64,000 nt of DNA from the NCBI GenBank assembly GCA_037447605.1, contig CM074805.1, positions 2,962,531-3,026,530 on the forward strand. Reading direction: 5' to 3'. Both the position numbers and the translations under genes were made by a program. Positions 34,750 through 48,196 of this stretch are shown piece by piece. Each line of letters opens with the position of its first letter. Within the stretch, counting starts at the first letter, position 1. The stretch is from Zygnema circumcarinatum (lineage: Eukaryota; Streptophyta; Zygnematophyceae; Zygnematales; Zygnemataceae). The notes below the pieces were generated by a model. It saw only the letters and a list, made by a program, of their open reading frames with translations, ran no database searches and was not told the origin of the DNA.

Positions 34750-37700
34750 TCAGATTTCCTCCAGATCCTCCTCTTCCCCTTTTCTTCCTGCTTGCTCCTT
34801 CCAGAAAAGTAGTTGCTTCCTCAGTTTTTGAATCTCTCGTGTTTGCACATTGCGTGAGGCATCATTGGTAATCGATCGGACACGAGTGGCGTAGCTGCAC
34901 TCAGATAACAGCGGCTTCACAGATTAGTGCGGCTCCTTTTGTCAAGTTGGAACGTCAATCGTCAATCTTTGCTAAGGTACAGCTGCAGAAATGCGCACAC
35001 TAAAACGCAAGGTTCTTTCACTTTCCTCTCTCAGCAATAAACGTAACGAGGTGCAACACCAAACTCACCTTAAAGAATTGTGCGTTTCGTCCAGGTTGGA
35101 CTCTGCTGGCGATATATTGACAAACATAAGTGTCTTGGCATTGCCTCCCAATGAATCACTCATCAGCATCGTCAGCTTGTGATTGCGGTAGGGAATGTGA
35201 GGATCATCCTGAGCGAGCGCACTGATAACATCACCTAGAGCCGAGAGCGACTTATTGATTGACTGTGCCTCTTTCAGCTGCTCTCCCGTGCTGCCCGACT
35301 TTTTGATCCGCTCTGATCCCGCAAGGTCCACAAAGCTCAGCTGCACAAACACCATACCAGAATTTCCAGCTCACAAACATGCGCCTGATTGCAATAAACC
35401 AATCCATACCCCATAGGCACAGCGACAGCTCTGAGACCAAGGCATTTCAACATATCCCTTGCCTCAACTGCTGGCATGCAGACCACTAAACTTGTGGATT
35501 TGCTCATCTTCCTGATTCGTCAAGGCCCCCGCAAATTAGTGTTTGCTAAGGCGAAGTTTACCTTGCCCTTCAAAAGGGTTTGCGTCTGGTAGTTAGTAGC
35601 CTCAATGATGATCGAAAGAATGAGATGGGAGCGTGAACTCTCCGCATTCATGTTGGTTCCTGCTGTCACTCTGCGCTCCATACCCTTCTCTACAATGGTC
35701 TGAAGCTCCTCCAGCTTCTCCACTGAGATGATAGTCGCGTTTTCCACAACCACCATTCCCTGAACCGAAAAAAGACATAATTTCAATATGTACCTTTTCA
35801 GGCACGGACAGTGTCACGAACATTAGAGATGCCCTAAAACATGGCAGCTTGCAATCGGATGCTCAGAGATGTGATAAACCAATGACAGGTACTTCGCTCA
35901 TACAGAAGTCAAGTATGCCAACCAGCCGACAACACAGTTCGCCCATTCCAAACAGACAGGAGATCTCACCTTGATGTCTTTTTTTATCTCTAACTTCTTC
36001 TTTGCTGCGCCCTTCGGAACCAGGAGGTCTTGAAGATTGTCTTGGTAAAGCTCCAACATGTATACCTGAATTAACCTCTCACGAAGCACAAACGAAATCA
36101 GGACCATACTCTAATGCAATGACAGTAGCACATTTACATTCCTCCACCGTGCATTAAGATTCCGAGGACCTATGATGTTATCGAAAGACGAGGATTGCAG
36201 TCACTTGTCGTGTCAAACAAGAATAAACAACATCTGTACAAGGACTCCACTGAATGAAAACTTACTGTCGAGGTAAGCAATGCGCATTCTACAGACATTG
36301 AAAAAGTACACATCGGGAGCTCACAAAGTAAAGGTCATTCCATTTCAGCCATTACACTTTCCTTAACGGATTTATTCAATTGCCGCCTCGATGTAGGCAG
36401 GAGAACTGCAAGCATGCCCCGCTTTCTTCATAACGATCCTTCGAGGCTCAAAATCATGCACAACACTTTCCGTCCGAAACTTTTCGCCCAACAAAAGCAT
36501 GGCTGCTCCTACATGTGCAAGAGAGTGGTGGCAACCAACCTTAAGAGCAAACGAGATTTTGCCCGAGTCCCTGTCCAAACAGCGGAACAGCTCTTGCATG
36601 GCGCGGGCAGTAAGGCCCTCATTCCCCGGTGCACCGTAAATGGTGTATGTCTTTCCCGACCCCGTCTGTCCGTATGCAAAAATGCATACGTTATAGCCAT
36701 CAATGGCAGACTGCACCAAATACTGCACAGTACATCACCAAAAGACTGAATTAGGTGCGAAACATGTGATTCAACTAAATCATAATAAAAAATAAATTCA
36801 CGTCCCAAAATGAAATGGCATGCAAAGTCAGCTTTGTGATCCGCTCAAATTGGGTACTGGTCCCACCCAGACAGATAAGTAGTTTTTCCTAAAATGTGTC
36901 CAGTCGGAAAAAAAAAGAAGCCATTTCCGGTTGTGCAATTCCTCACCTTCGTGTCTTCAAACACTTCCTCCTGAGATGCTCGCTCATCAAATACATGGTC
37001 AAATTGATGCTGTTTGGGCTTTTCTCCATCCTTCCATGGGTGCACCATGGTGAACTCGTCTGGTGAGGAAATGACATTCTTTTGATTCTCCACGATCTCT
37101 TTCTCGCTGAGGGGCCGAGATCGTGCGTACACTCTGATTTTACCTTTCATGTCTTCCATCATATTAAAGTAGCGCTTGCGAAGCAACTGCTCGTCCATGT
37201 ACAGCCTTTCCAGCTCTGCTATTTGGTCGCTCTGCTTCTGTATGACCTCAGCTGCGACTGTGTTTTTCCGTTCCATATCCTATGCACCATCGTCCCGCCC
37301 CACGAAAACTTAAGAACAGTCAGTCTCAAAAGCCAAGCCTTTGCAGAGCTAGCTGCCGTTCTTCAGAAGAAGAAGCACCAAACGAGAAATTTACGCCTTT
37401 CTGACAAAAAATAAATGCAAAGGGTGCACCTTTGCACGGTGCTACATATGGTTTTGTCTTCATACCGTGTACAAAGCGGTCCATAAAGCCGCGACATGCC
37501 AAATAGAGTATACGGGGAAAACTCTTTATGCATGTATTTTACCAAGCAACAATAGCAATGTACTTTCCAACCCTCACCTCTTTCAGTTCACGAAGTTCTT
37601 CAAGTTCTTTAATAAGATCATCAATATGCTCCATTTGGTGTGTTTTCTCCGCCAGTTCTGCTTCCAGCATGGTGATGTGCTTGCTCTGCTCCTCAGCTTT

Positions 37701-40700
37701 TCTCTCTGCTGCTTCTACTCGGTTTGCCATATCTTCCTTGTCCTTAGCCCACTTAGCTTCCAGAGCCTTCATCTGCAAATACAGCAGAAACAAACAGGAA
37801 TCGCATTTTGAGAAACAACAATGGAATATTCATATATCCTCACCTTTGATACCAACTAGGTAACGTGGTGAATGCAAGTGAGACATTCCCTGAGTTTACT
37901 TCACACATCACACAAGAAAGAGCCCATTCAGTCTGAGAAGCAACTGTTACAAACCTCGCCTGCCTTCGCATTTTGAAATCTGATCAGCTTCTGGTCTGCA
38001 AGCTGGCGCTCCTTAAGAGCACGTTTGTGTTCCTCCTCCAATTTTCTTGCTGAATCGCCTTTCTGTGCAGAGTCCTTTCTGGCCTCTTTGAGCTGCGAAG
38101 TTCAGATCAGATAAAGGCTTCATGTCATGACGACAAAGAAGAACAAACATAAGTAAAGATGAAAAATACACTTATTTTGGAAATAGCTATCGATGTCAGT
38201 GCGGATACGACAGGAAGTTGTGAATTGATGAGAAATAATTCATCCGCCAATTGCCATCAGATGACGTAGAGCTTTAGAACGTAGAGAGTTTTAGCTTCAA
38301 AACACCGATTCGACTGCTCAGAACGCATCCAACAGGTTGACATAAACACAAGAACTGTTAAATGCAGATAGAGTCCTTGCCTAGCCATCTGAATGAAGCC
38401 AATGAATATAACTCTTCAATTCAAGAGTCGACGACCTCATACCTGTGCTTCGAGGCTCTTCATCCGTAACTGCGATTCCTTCGTGTCAGGAGTCACTTCT
38501 CCCAACTTTTCAAAGCCCTTCTTGCCTGAAGATAAGCCTCCGATGCTACGACGGCCCATAGTTGAGCTATCAGAATCCCACTGGACCTCGCTCATAGATT
38601 CTGCTGCAATGTTCTGTAAGAACAAGAAGACATCAGCAAGAAAGATTCAATGTGTTACTGCCCAACGATACGGAAACAAAGAAACGACTTCCCCTATCAG
38701 TCATCTCTGTCCCGAAGCACGGGAATAGCTTACGACCGTTGAGAAATACAATGACTTCTTGACCTAAGCTGATTAGGTTACAAACCTTTTGTCCAATTGT
38801 CCTGATTTATTTCCTCGCAAAACACTGGATGCAATATTCATTTACCAAACTTCTTGAATCTGAGCTCAGGGCCTGCAGTCTCCACGGATGGACATACAGC
38901 CTTTCATATGCACACAAGCTGTGGGCCTATTCACTAAACCAGCAGCATAACTGAAAGAAGCGGGCATACACTCGGCATGGGCAGCCACCTGAGCAACAAA
39001 TTCTTGTTCTTGCACAGCCTTGGCTAGCCCATCTCGCTCTGCTATCAGTTCCTGCCGCAATGTGTCCTCTGCCTTCAAGCGCTCACGCATATCTTCCACT
39101 TCCTCTTTCAGTCGCTTCTCTCCCAATTCTCTGTCTACCAATGTTTTGGTGAGCTGCTCAGCCCAAAACAGCCAAGGTAAACAACCAATCAGTCCGGTGA
39201 GACATGACATCAGTGAAAGAGTAGAGTCAGCGACTCGAATGATCAATCTACCAGAGCAACAGATAATGAAAACATAAATGCACGAGAGGCGATAGCATAT
39301 GTCAATAGTAGCCTTAGGAGAAGAATCCTTTGGAAGTGAGCCAAAAATGACGTAAAATGCAAGTGGCAGAGGAGAAAGAGAAACAGCAAGGGAAATGCTC
39401 TACTTTGGGCAGGTAAGGCATCTGCATTGCAATGTTATTCATGACACAATCACATTACTGCAAATAGAAGCCTCGTCACGACACACCGAAATAGCACACA
39501 TACGTTGGGGCTGTGAGAGACATCAGGTGCATGCATACTGCACCAAAAATAAACTTTTCTCGTCACAACTTCAACGATTGTATTCAAGCCTTACGATAAC
39601 TTTAGTTGTTCATACTCAGTTCTTTAACTGACCCATACAGAATTAAGTTGAAATTGTAGACTAACAGACCAGGTTGGCACAACCACCTACTAGCACAAGC
39701 ACCCGTTCCTATGTTCGATAAGACGTGTAGAATCCCACAAACTCAGTAAGAAACTCTGATACTCACCTCCTCAATCTGTCGATTTGACTGCTCAAGCTGC
39801 TTCGCCATCTGCATCATCTTCTGCTCATGTAGCTGCAGGTCTGCAGCATTCTGCTTTAAACCTTCTGGAGCTGGCCCGTTTGGAGTTGCAGCATGACCGT
39901 TGGTTTTTGCAGAAGACACGACTGGAGATTCACCGTTTGCAGAAGGCAAACTGTTGACCATTTGTGGGGAATGAACGAGGATAGGGGCACCCTTTTTGGA
40001 GTATCGGCGCAGCATGACATCGTTGATGTGTGTCTGCAAGGCCACACATATATCCTCTCCCTGCAAACATACGGCAGGAGATAAGTTATGACTACTAAAG
40101 ACTAGAATACATGGAGTCTCTCAATTTGATTCGTTTGCTAAGTCTTCTAAAAAACATTTTGGAGGGTATATGCAGATTTTGTACCACTGACGCTTCCACA
40201 TACCTGCTTTGTTTCAAACTGAAATATATGCATGACGCCAGCTACTCGCATCTTGAAGAAGACAGCTGAAGCACTGCTCCCAAACTGCATGATGTCACGA
40301 AGCTCTGCAGAGTGCAGGTATTCTTTTGGTGTAGGTCGGAAAAAGTGCACCTGCATGAGGACACAAACACAAGGGACTCAAATGCAGAAGAACAAAACAG
40401 GGCAAAGACATGATCCGAGGCTTGTCGTTCAGCAAAAAATGTTGAATTGAAGTGGCTCACTTACTCCTCTCTTGTTTATGCCAATAATCATCTTTCCGGG
40501 CAGAAGACCAATGGGATCCTCCATTCGTCGCACAGTGAAAAAGCTCGAGTTGCCATACGGCAGTGCTCGGAGTATGCGCAAAAGTTGCTGCCGTGCGTCG
40601 TCTTTCACCAGATGTCGCTGCACAGAGGAAACGCGACCAGAATTGGGTTCTCAAGTGAGACAAGACACTTGAACAATAAACACATGTAGGCCGAAGATAT

Positions 40701-43700
40701 CTGCAGATACAGACTCTGCCTACAGGTAGCATACATAGCAAACATGACGACAACAATGAGCATAATGTTGTGGAGAACATCATCGACCGGCTCACATGGT
40801 CCCTCTGTAACAATACCAAAACATCATTTACTCCGAAATTTTCACATCGCCCAACTAGACAAGAGCACGATTGAGAGAGTTACCAGCAGGAGCTATATAC
40901 ATTAATGTTCACCCTACAGAAGCACATGGAATGCCATCAAGCCCATCACAAAAGTGAATGCCGACCCTAAGCTTACAAATAAGATCAAAAAATGAGATAG
41001 CACATAATTCTAACAATTGGTAGCGCCAAAACTGAGGCCGCCTTGAATATCACCAGGCAAGACAGAGAGTTGCTGCAGTGTGGCAGCATTTTTGCAGCTC
41101 GAGTGTTTACAGACAAAAAGGTCGATATACTGCGAATGATTCATTTTCCCCAAACAAAAGCTGTTTTCTGTTTGCTTTTGTCTACTTTGAGGGTAGTGAA
41201 TGTAAGGTGTGAGGTGCTTCTATGAGATATTCATAACCTTCATGATTTTTTATGAAAAAAGTTAGCCGCAATACCAGGGCTCCCACATGTGTAAGACCAA
41301 TTAACAATTGCTCAGCGACGGGTACGAAAGCATTACCATATTCTTGTAGCGATTGAGTACTTCCCCCTCCCACTCGCGTTTTGGCCGCATCATTATTGCC
41401 TGCTTTGGAATCACACGATCTACTTGAGACGGCCAATCCCTGCACAATGCCATGCATGAGAACCATGTAAAATCAGTCATGCTTCCGATTTCTCAGTTCT
41501 CGCTCGTCTTTCTCATCTCTTAACTACACCACGAAATTCATACGTGGACCTCACGACAACGAACCAACCAGACCTACTCAGCAGCATTGACGTCAACCAT
41601 GGTTATAAAAGTGTCTCTTTTTTGCACATAGGCCGAAGTTCAAACTCATTCAATGATCATTTCTTATAAGAAAAAAAACAAGGTGACTCGATCGCAGAAG
41701 ATCCTGGATGCCGAAACACTGGATGCTAATTTAGTAGATTATCAAGGAAATGAATGATGCAAGTCAATCAGCCAAGGAGAAGCCCAATGAAGAGCAAGCT
41801 CCAAACAACATGGGCCTATGCTCCATGCTATCTGGGGAGCCCTTTGTTTGCGCACCTACAGACCTGCTTTCGAAGAGGCGTCTGCACATACACTAAGGCA
41901 TACATACACCGTATGACCTATGTCCACTTACATTGAGCTCTCTGGATCTGCTAGAGGTCCGAACTCGGCAGCAATTTGCAGAGCTGCAAGCTGCGCTGCA
42001 TCCTCGCGATTAACAGGATAATGTCCTGCCAAGTAATCATGCTGAGCCTGTCACACCCATCCCAGACACTTGTCACTTAATGAAATATGTTCCTGTACTG
42101 ATGTGTCCTGAAGTGGATGTCGCTTTGCCCCTGTTCGACCTTAACCAATCAAGCCAGATTTATTTCTGACGACAATCCGAACTCTCACTTGGCAGAAATT
42201 TCACAAATATGTTGAGAAGTTACAAGTGAAGTCTATGAAAGCTACTCAGAGTGCACAAAATGTGTTCTCTTTTTCCTGACACGAGACACATAGTGTAGCA
42301 AGCAAGGAGCACAAGCTCCACAATTTTATCAGAAATAAATTTGCGCAATGCCCAGTAAATGTCGTCTTCCAAATCTGAGATGCAATGCAGAGACACACCT
42401 TGCTTGGTCCTACTTCCTATGAAAAACCATCACTCACCTGTACATAAGACAATTGGATGAACACTGGTTCTGTGATTGCTTCATCTGCTTCTCGAAAGAG
42501 TTTTTTCTTGAAAAGCAGACGACGCACAACAAACTCTCCCTTCGTGCGTTCGGGCGTGGCTTTGAACTCCGCTACCACATCTCCTATGTACCGGTTATCG
42601 TCGAGTACCAAGTGCTCGTCTGCAGGTTCAGCTGCACTATGCAAAAAAGCCATGACAGGCTGTCAGACAATTTCACTAGACAATGTATCTAGCAAGTTAC
42701 ATCTGTCCAAGACGTGTTCTACAACATTGCAAGATCGAGCACTGGCAGCACTGCTACAGCATTTTCGCTCACATGTGCTTGCCGTTTACTGCACTAGAGT
42801 CAGGTCTAACTCAATTTCGCTTCTCAATCATTGAAAACGTGAAAACATGTGCTCAGCTTGCAGGATAGTTCACACAAGCAGGTGAGCGAGTTGATATACC
42901 TCCTGACGACTCCTGTGACCTCACGGTTGGCACAAATTTGCGGCACTCGAAGAGTCCAAAGGTTTGGAAGTTTTGCAACCGGATGATCCCCGCCACCTCC
43001 TGCAAAGCATCGTGTTCTCAGGTAAGCAAGATTCTCGAATTGGCATACCCCGTACGACACCGTATAATCGTGCAAAACTCTGCAACTCCCCAAATTTTTG
43101 TGAAGGAAGCAGAATTTACGTACAGAAGCCTCAAATTCTTTTTCAAAATTTTCTTGAAAGGTAAAGACAATCTGCAACTCTTCATAAACTTATAAAGCTC
43201 ACCTCCACGGCCTCAGCTACAGTGGTAGTCATGTCATATGAAACCTCTTCAAATGTGTCATCCAAGAAGAAGGCAAGTGCTGTAAGCTTCTTTCCCCGCA
43301 TGAGAACCTCCACCTCGTCAAAACTAGGGGGTACCCGTCGTGGGCCTGCCTTTACCGAACGCTTGAGAGCCTTCCAAGTCGCAAGAGCTTTAGCGCGGAT
43401 TTCAGGGTCCACCTTGCCAGCATGAGCTTGCTCATGAGCATATTCTGAGAGCGGGCCAGCCAAAATCTTGCCAGGTGGCATTGCGGACGAACAAACATGT
43501 AGCAGGTCCCATGCCTTGAGGGATGACGACCTGACATCAAAAGTAAGCAAAGTCCACCACCAATAACAGAGAAAACCTTATTCTCTCACTGTGATGTTCT
43601 TCGGTTGCTGTAATGTCTTTTCTAGTTCCTGCTGCCTTTTCAACAACTGCATTTCGAGACTACCAACCAAGTTTTTTGATTACCAATCAGGGTGGAAATT

Positions 43701-45842
43701 CTTGCTTGCAAGCCCACTTGATTCATTTTTAGACAGATGATTCGACACACCTTTCAGGATTGTTGCTTGTCTGTTTGTGCAACTGTGCAAAAAGTTCATC
43801 CCGTAGTTCTGCCCTTCGAAGTGTGTGTTTTAACAGCTTCACAACAATAGCAATCTCCTCCGAGGCATCAAGTGGGGAGCCATCAGCAAGCCCCATAAAA
43901 CGTAGGACTTCTTGGAAAAGTTTGACAGCCTTGCTTTGCAAGTCACCTGACATCTTCAGAAGAGATACAGGGATTGGCTCCTGCGGTTGAACAGACAAAG
44001 ATGAAAGCAAAACCAACATACAAAATCATTTTCAGGTTTAAATAAAGCTCCCCTATTGGGCTGCAGTGCTAAAACAGCAGGCTGAGCAAGTTACATCCAG
44101 CAGCTGTGCCAACCGAATGCAAGCATACGAGGAGCATCGACAGGTTTAAGAAAGGAGTTAATCTACAAAGGAGAAACACTGACAAGAGAAACTAACTTTT
44201 GAGTTTTCCAACCTTTTGAAAGTTGAGCATATCTTCAATCGTGTATCTTTTTGCAGCTCGGCCAGCAGTTGGTTGAGGCGCAATTTTTCCACCAAAAAAG
44301 CCTCGCCGTCCGCCAGTTCCAAGCTGCTTATTGCTCGCCTTCAAGAAAGCCTCCACTTGATAATACTCCAGAAGAGGGAGTCCTGCCATACTTCCTCCTA
44401 GCGAGGAACTGCAAGATCCATCCCACGGATTACCTTAGTATAAGTTCAACATATCCAGTTTCTAAAGGGCAGATATGCTTGACAGACTGCATACTCCACA
44501 ATTGAAACCGATATGCTAGATAGGCGCTAAAGCAATTTGGAAATCAATTGGTCATCGATTGAGAACAGTTTTGAGGAATGCTTTGCACGACACATGTTAT
44601 GCAACCGGGGTTTGCCGGCCTTTTAACACACATAGCCAGCTGCACACACCTTGTGTTCGACAAACTTGCTGCCTCACTCTCCTCATCAATAGCGGCAGAT
44701 TCTCCAGTTGAGAAGTCCTTTCCTAAGCTCTGAGACCTGGTACTGCCACAACATATGAGAGTCAAAATTTCAAATTAAAGAATGAAACAAATGCACTTTC
44801 TCCTTAAGCAGTCGGGTTTTCCCCTCTTGATGAGCCAATACGGCTCTAAGGCCTTTATACCTATACAACTAACATACTGGACAGGTCCGCTTAGAACATA
44901 GTTAACAACCACTAAATGCCCACTCATGGTTCTAACGCCTCTTTCAGTCAACCCATTAGTTTCGGCTAAGTCCACCCTGACGGAGTGACCGACAGAGAAG
45001 TCGTATGCATTGCATATGAAAGCTCTGCAACAGCATTGACATCCACTGGTCTCCCACCTTTACCCCAGTCAAGAAAGTCTGCACTGTTCTCCAATGCATC
45101 ACACAAAAAAGGCCTCCTTATCGTCACTGAAAGCTGACTGATGGAAGCAAGCACAGACGAAGCTGCTCTGGTAGTTGAAAGCTGCAGTAGAGAACCTACT
45201 TACCAATCACAAGGTTTCCACAACTATACGAGGGAATTAGTCACTATAAAACGAGGATAAACGATTTCTCCTCTTCAAGCCGTTTTCATTCTTTTTAATT
45301 ATAAGAAAGGCATACGGTGCAGAGAAATGCAGTTATGCAATTAATGACCTCCCTGAGGAGAAGTGCCCTCTCCGGTCCTCAGAAACTGAAGCCGAAAGAG
45401 GTGAGGATGAAGTAAAGCAAATCTCATCGTGAAATTAGAGCATAGTGAGGTCAAATGCAAAAGAGAGCAAATACAGTCACAAAACCTATTTGCGATCGAG
45501 TGGACCGACGATTTCGACAAGCTTTAAACGCCGGAAAAGCTGCCGCATGTCTCTATGTTGCAGAGTAGCTTTACATGCCGGAACAGCTGTCGCCCATGTC
45601 TAGAACACTACATCCGCTGTCCAGCTATTGATTCTATCCGCCAAGTCCTTTCATTTACCAGTTATAACCCTTGGGACTTTCCTTCGATGTGGCTGCAGCT
45701 ACAAAAGTGTTTCATTGCCCACAAACCTGTCTGATTGCTTCTCAGAGTCCTCAGAGTCGTCCCATTCTCCAGGCCTGTGCTTGCCGCCTCCATCCGTAGA
45801 CCCTAATGATGTACTTCGCTCCGGTGGATCTCCTCCCGCCAT
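34750..45842 (-). CDS. KCBP: Kinesin-like calmodulin-binding protein: MyTH4-FERM-coiled coil-C-terminal motor
   Basis: Minus-end-directed kinesin-14 of the green lineage. Twenty-two exons with fully consistent phases (3975 nt, 1324 aa; Arabidopsis about 1260): 45727-45842, 44650-44742, 44213-44408, 43751-43980, 43203-43530, 42900-42999, 42438-42631, 41932-42047, 41337-41439, 40465-40617, 40204-40350, 39767-40060, 38970-39153, 38443-38603, 37955-38092, 37578-37772, 36947-37279, 36540-36722, 35970-36065, 35562-35759, 35069-35340, 34750-34894. MyTH4 is at about residues 135-300, FERM at about 320-610 ([20 protein letters not shown], then [12 protein letters not shown]) and coiled coil at about 660-940. 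The motor follows with P-loop GQTGSGKT (about 1045-1052), switch I ESSRSH, switch II DLAGSE and [19 protein letters not shown]. The calmodulin-binding helix [14 protein letters not shown] is present; the tail ends EEEDLEEI and lacks the longer neck-mimic extension of Arabidopsis. Calcium/calmodulin regulation is known for the family and inferred here. Confidence 0.98.
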
Positions 45843-48196
45843 GGCCGGTTGAAGTTATTTGACTTCTGTTGAGCTAAGAAGCCAACGACCAGCAATCGAC
45901 AGAAGAAGAGGAGGAAATGCAGCTAAAGCTCCTCACAGACCCGATTGAAGTCGACGTTACCTCCTGCGGCATAGCCAAGCTCCCCTGCAACATAGAAGCA
46001 AGAGGCAGGATTTGAACTATTTTGTAAGTATGGTTCCCTTCTTCCCGCTCAAGAAAACATCCTTCGGGAAGAACAAGAAAGAGAATAATGCGATACTAAG
46101 TTCATTGTCACATTAATATGGCTTTCAGCCGTTTCTTTGCAGCTGCTTCCGCCGTAGCTTTCTCTTGTTTCATCCAGCGACTGAAGTTAAACAAACTATT
46201 TTCAATCACCATGAAAATGACATAAGCTTTCATCCAGACTAATTGGTTGAGACGCGTGCTAAAAACAAACAATGGAAAACACACCAACTTCTACAAATGG
46301 CTAAATCTTTCTCTCCTACAGAGCGTACAAGCTCAATAGATGTCAGCCGGGAAAATAAGAAGGGCCCAAAAGAGGCAGGGAATTTTTTTTCGAATGGCAT
46401 GTCTTCCGTCAATTCTAGCAAAAGGCCATGACTGAGGTTGGCCAGATTAGTCCCTGGCTAACACCTTCAAAGCCTGCATCGCTGCAAAGAGGACATTCTC
46501 AATCGTCCTGCGACTACAATCCAGCTTTCTAGACTGACAGAAGTCGAGAAAAGCATCTAGTTCCCGACAAAATGCGTGCAAGAAAGGCCTTCTCACGTGA
46601 GGATAGCGAGCCACGCTGGGTCCTCAGACGACCAGCAATGAGAAACAAACGAATGAGCGAGATGCAAGGCAGGAGGGAGGAGGACGCTTTCGTAGCGGAC
46701 AGTAGTAGACGAGATGGGAGTGGGAGCAGAGCAGAGGCGAGGCGAACAGGCAGGCAGGCGCAGGACGCGGGCGCGGGCGCGGGCACTGGCAGGCAGGCGG
46801 GCGGAGGGCGGCGCAGTTACCGTGCAGCTCCCCCCCGGCAGTAGTGTGCGCACACTGCGCGGTGTGAGCCGACCGAGCCGCTGGCGCTCGTCGTTGCGCT
46901 GCATGGCCGGGCCGAGCCGTACCGCACGGCTCTGTACGGCGGGAGCGGCACGGGCGGGAGAGCCAACGTCGCCTTCGTCACTCCTACCGTACGGTACCGT
47001 AGGTCTAGGTCTACTCTGTCGGCGTCGGACGCTGGTTGCAGGGATTGGCTGGGTTTGCTTCAGCTTGCAACGGCGACGGGCAATGCATTACGAAGGAAGA
47101 GAAATTTGCATTGGTCACGCATTGCCGATGCCATCAGATAAATTAGGATTAGGTTCAGGATTATGAATCCTTGTGTGCACATTTCAGGAGTGCTAATGAA
47201 ATCGTGAGTGGCATGGTACAGAGCAGACATGCGATGGTAATGGTATCGTTGAGAGGCGCCGTGCATGGGAGCCCTCCTTGGACTTAAAAGCAGCCCCAAC
47301 ACCAGGCGTCCTCTCTTGCAGGGCAACCGTTGAAAGTTTCCAAGAACGAACGCCATTGAATTCAACATAGAAGCAGGTAGAAACCGAAGCGGAGAGCTTC
47401 GAGAATGTAAAGAGGATGGACTCCTTCGTCTCATGTGGCTTCCAGCGCATGATGCGCCACCGTCGTGCACAACTGCGCATGCGGTAGCATACTACCGTAT
47501 CTGGCCGGCTGTACGGCGTGTGGACGCGTGAGACCGCCGCAACTCGAATCTTTGGTGCACGCTACACTTGCAATAATGTTGCACCTGCCCCGCCCCACCC
47601 TGCGCCTCACCGCCGCAGCTTCTACCGTAAAGCTGGACGTCCGAACGCGCGACTCGGATCGCATCTTCATCACAAATCAAAACTGTTGCAACTACCGTAC
47701 TGCGGTACGGTACTGTTGAGCGGATGTGCGCCCCGAAGGACGAGGGGGTCCGCATGGGCAGTCCAGCGTTTCTGGGAACCGGCCGGCCCAGGATGAACCG
47801 CTGTTATGGAATTGAGCAATCCGTCGATTCTCCTTTTTTCAAAAAGTTCGTGGTTTGCGCACTTTCCCGCGCTTATTTACCTCCCGGGTCTCCAGCATCC
47901 TCTCGCTCGCCCCCTCACACTGTTCCGCTTCTCCCATCCTCTGCCTCCCCACGCCGCTCCTCACACTTCTTCTGCCTTTCCACTTTCCCGCAGCTCCCTC
48001 TCCTGTCCGTTCTCTCTCTCCCCTCCATTCTCTCGCTCTCACTTGCACACACACACAGACGAGAGATGCGCAGTGGGAAGTATGAGTGATAGTTGCATAT
48101 GCCAGGAAATTCATGTATTGAGATCACTTCCCCAGAGTATAATCCACGGTGAAAATTGGAGTATCTAGGTCTATCCTTTTACAACAAGATTCCACC
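45843..48196. other. Divergent intergenic region between KCBP and ORC6
   Basis: About 2.35 kb holding both promoters. From about 46540 to 47050 and from 47460 to 47720 it is GC-rich, with several GTACGG/CCGTAC palindromic runs (46980-47005, 47695-47712). A pyrimidine-rich stretch at about 47880-48050 and two E2F-type sites precede ORC6. Long frames inside the GC-rich parts have no domain and are not called. Confidence 0.45.
47863..47991 (+). promoter_or_regulatory. Two E2F-type sites upstream of ORC6
   Basis: The octamer TTTCCCGC occurs at 47863-47870 and again at 47984-47991, 326 and 205 bp before the ORC6 ATG. It fits the E2F/DP consensus TTTSSCGC. Origin-recognition genes are established E2F targets in plants and animals. 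Function here is inferred from site and position. Confidence 0.5.

Noticed and set aside
46572-47166. Frames of 90-150 codons in the GC-rich region upstream of KCBP
   Set aside because: Overlapping frames on both strands without motifs; explained by base composition.
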